Below are positions 5,004-5,316 of a DNA stretch of 5,316 nt, piece after piece. The translations under genes were made by a program, and so were the position numbers. Source of the stretch: Chlorobiota bacterium (GTDB lineage Bacteria; Bacteroidota; Bacteroidia; Bacteroidales; JAADJA01); contig JAUVIX010000274.1 of assembly GCA_030592565.1 (NCBI GenBank), forward strand, positions 1 through 5,316. Direction: 5' to 3'. Numbering within the stretch: the stretch's first letter is position 1; the number at the start of each line of letters is the position of its first letter. Below the pieces are notes generated by a model. The model saw only the letters and a program-made list of their open reading frames with translations. It had not been told where the DNA came from and ran no database searches.

Positions 5004-5316
5004 ATGAATGATGACAATATAAATATAGACGAAACTGACTTGACATTCTTCACTAATGAAGATGGGAATAGTTTATTAAGTCGGTTTAAAGCCACTCTAA
5101 AAGACACACAGCTTTTTGATGTGCTTGTCGGATATTTTAGAGCAAGTGGGTTTTATCAACTGAACGAATATCTTGAACCTGTAGAAAAAGTCAGAATACT
5201 TGTTGGGTTGAGTGTTGATAGGGATTCCTACGATATATTACAATATCACGAACAACTTGGAATGATTGATTTTGAATCGCACCAAAAAACAAAAAAACAA
5301 TTTCAGGAAAATCTAA
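5004..5316 (+). CDS. N-terminal part of a PLD-nuclease/SNF2-helicase-type protein, truncated by window end
   Basis: This is the first 104 codons of a gene running off the right edge. After an acidic start (MNDDNINIDETD), the residues FFTNEDGNSLLSRFKATL (15-32), QLFDVLVGYFRASGFY (36-51), VRILVGLSVDRDSY (63-76) and IDFESHQKTKKQF (88-100) match, from memory, the N-terminal phospholipase-D-like domain of bacterial proteins of about 1000 residues annotated as helicase or helicase-related. In those, an IHAKVY...GSSNFS HKD-type nuclease motif and then an SNF2-like helicase follow; neither is in this window. Such genes are often found beside DNA methyltransferase genes in restriction or defence loci. 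The ATG at 5004 has AAAGGA (4987-4992) 11 bases upstream and is preceded by two in-frame stops (TAA 4986, TAG 4995). Partial by position; no sign of damage. Confidence 0.72.
   Translation, partial: MNDDNINIDETDLTFFTNEDGNSLLSRFKATLKDTQLFDVLVGYFRASGFYQLNEYLEPVEKVRILVGLSVDRDSYDILQYHEQLGMIDFESHQKTKKQFQENL

Noticed and set aside
5278..5302. HQK near the end of the window as an HKD nuclease motif (HxKxxxxD).
   Set aside because: The required Asp is missing four residues after the Lys; in this family the nuclease motif is expected further downstream.
4896..5316. The 30-codon ORF and the helicase-like gene share a reading frame, suggesting one gene split by a nonsense mutation or stop-codon readthrough.
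   Set aside because: Two in-frame stops (TAA at 4986-4988 and TAG at 4995-4997) separate them, and the helicase-like protein has a family-typical N-terminus starting at 5004.

Overview
The window looks like chromosomal DNA from an anaerobic or facultatively fermenting member of the Bacteroidota. The evidence is the low G+C content, the translationally coupled sodium-pumping methylmalonyl-CoA decarboxylase cluster typical of propionate-forming Bacteroidota, A-rich regions in place of strong Shine-Dalgarno sites, and a TAnnTTTG promoter element of the Bacteroidota sigma-factor type in front of a toxin-antitoxin pair. Species cannot be named from this sequence alone.

Region 1 (3-2619, + strand) is a compact four-gene cluster. 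It begins inside the carboxyltransferase (alpha) subunit and continues with an OadG-like small membrane subunit, a biotin carrier protein and the OadB-type sodium-translocating membrane subunit. The last three genes are joined by two ATGA overlaps. Together they should decarboxylate (S)-methylmalonyl-CoA to propionyl-CoA, pass CO2 through a biotinyl-lysine, and use the released energy to export Na+. This is the last energy-conserving step of the succinate-to-propionate route. The alpha subunit is of the acyl-CoA carboxyltransferase type, which argues against oxaloacetate decarboxylase.

Region 2 (2620-3337) holds a minus-strand toxin-antitoxin pair: antitoxin-like gene first, RelE/ParE-like toxin second. 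It is convergent with the decarboxylase cluster and divergent from the next gene. The 209-base spacer 3129-3337 carries a good promoter for the pair and a weaker candidate promoter for the uridine kinase gene.

Region 3 (3338-4869, + strand) has a uridine kinase (pyrimidine salvage) followed after 38 bases by a GT2-like glycosyltransferase. They are probably co-transcribed.

Region 4 (4870-5316) looks like the edge of an accessory segment. It holds a 30-codon ORF of unknown nature and then the first 104 codons of a large protein whose N-terminus resembles the PLD-nuclease/SNF2-helicase proteins found in restriction or defence loci. The gene runs off the window, so any new system would lie to the right of position 5316. 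No tRNA, rRNA, CRISPR array or insertion sequence was seen.
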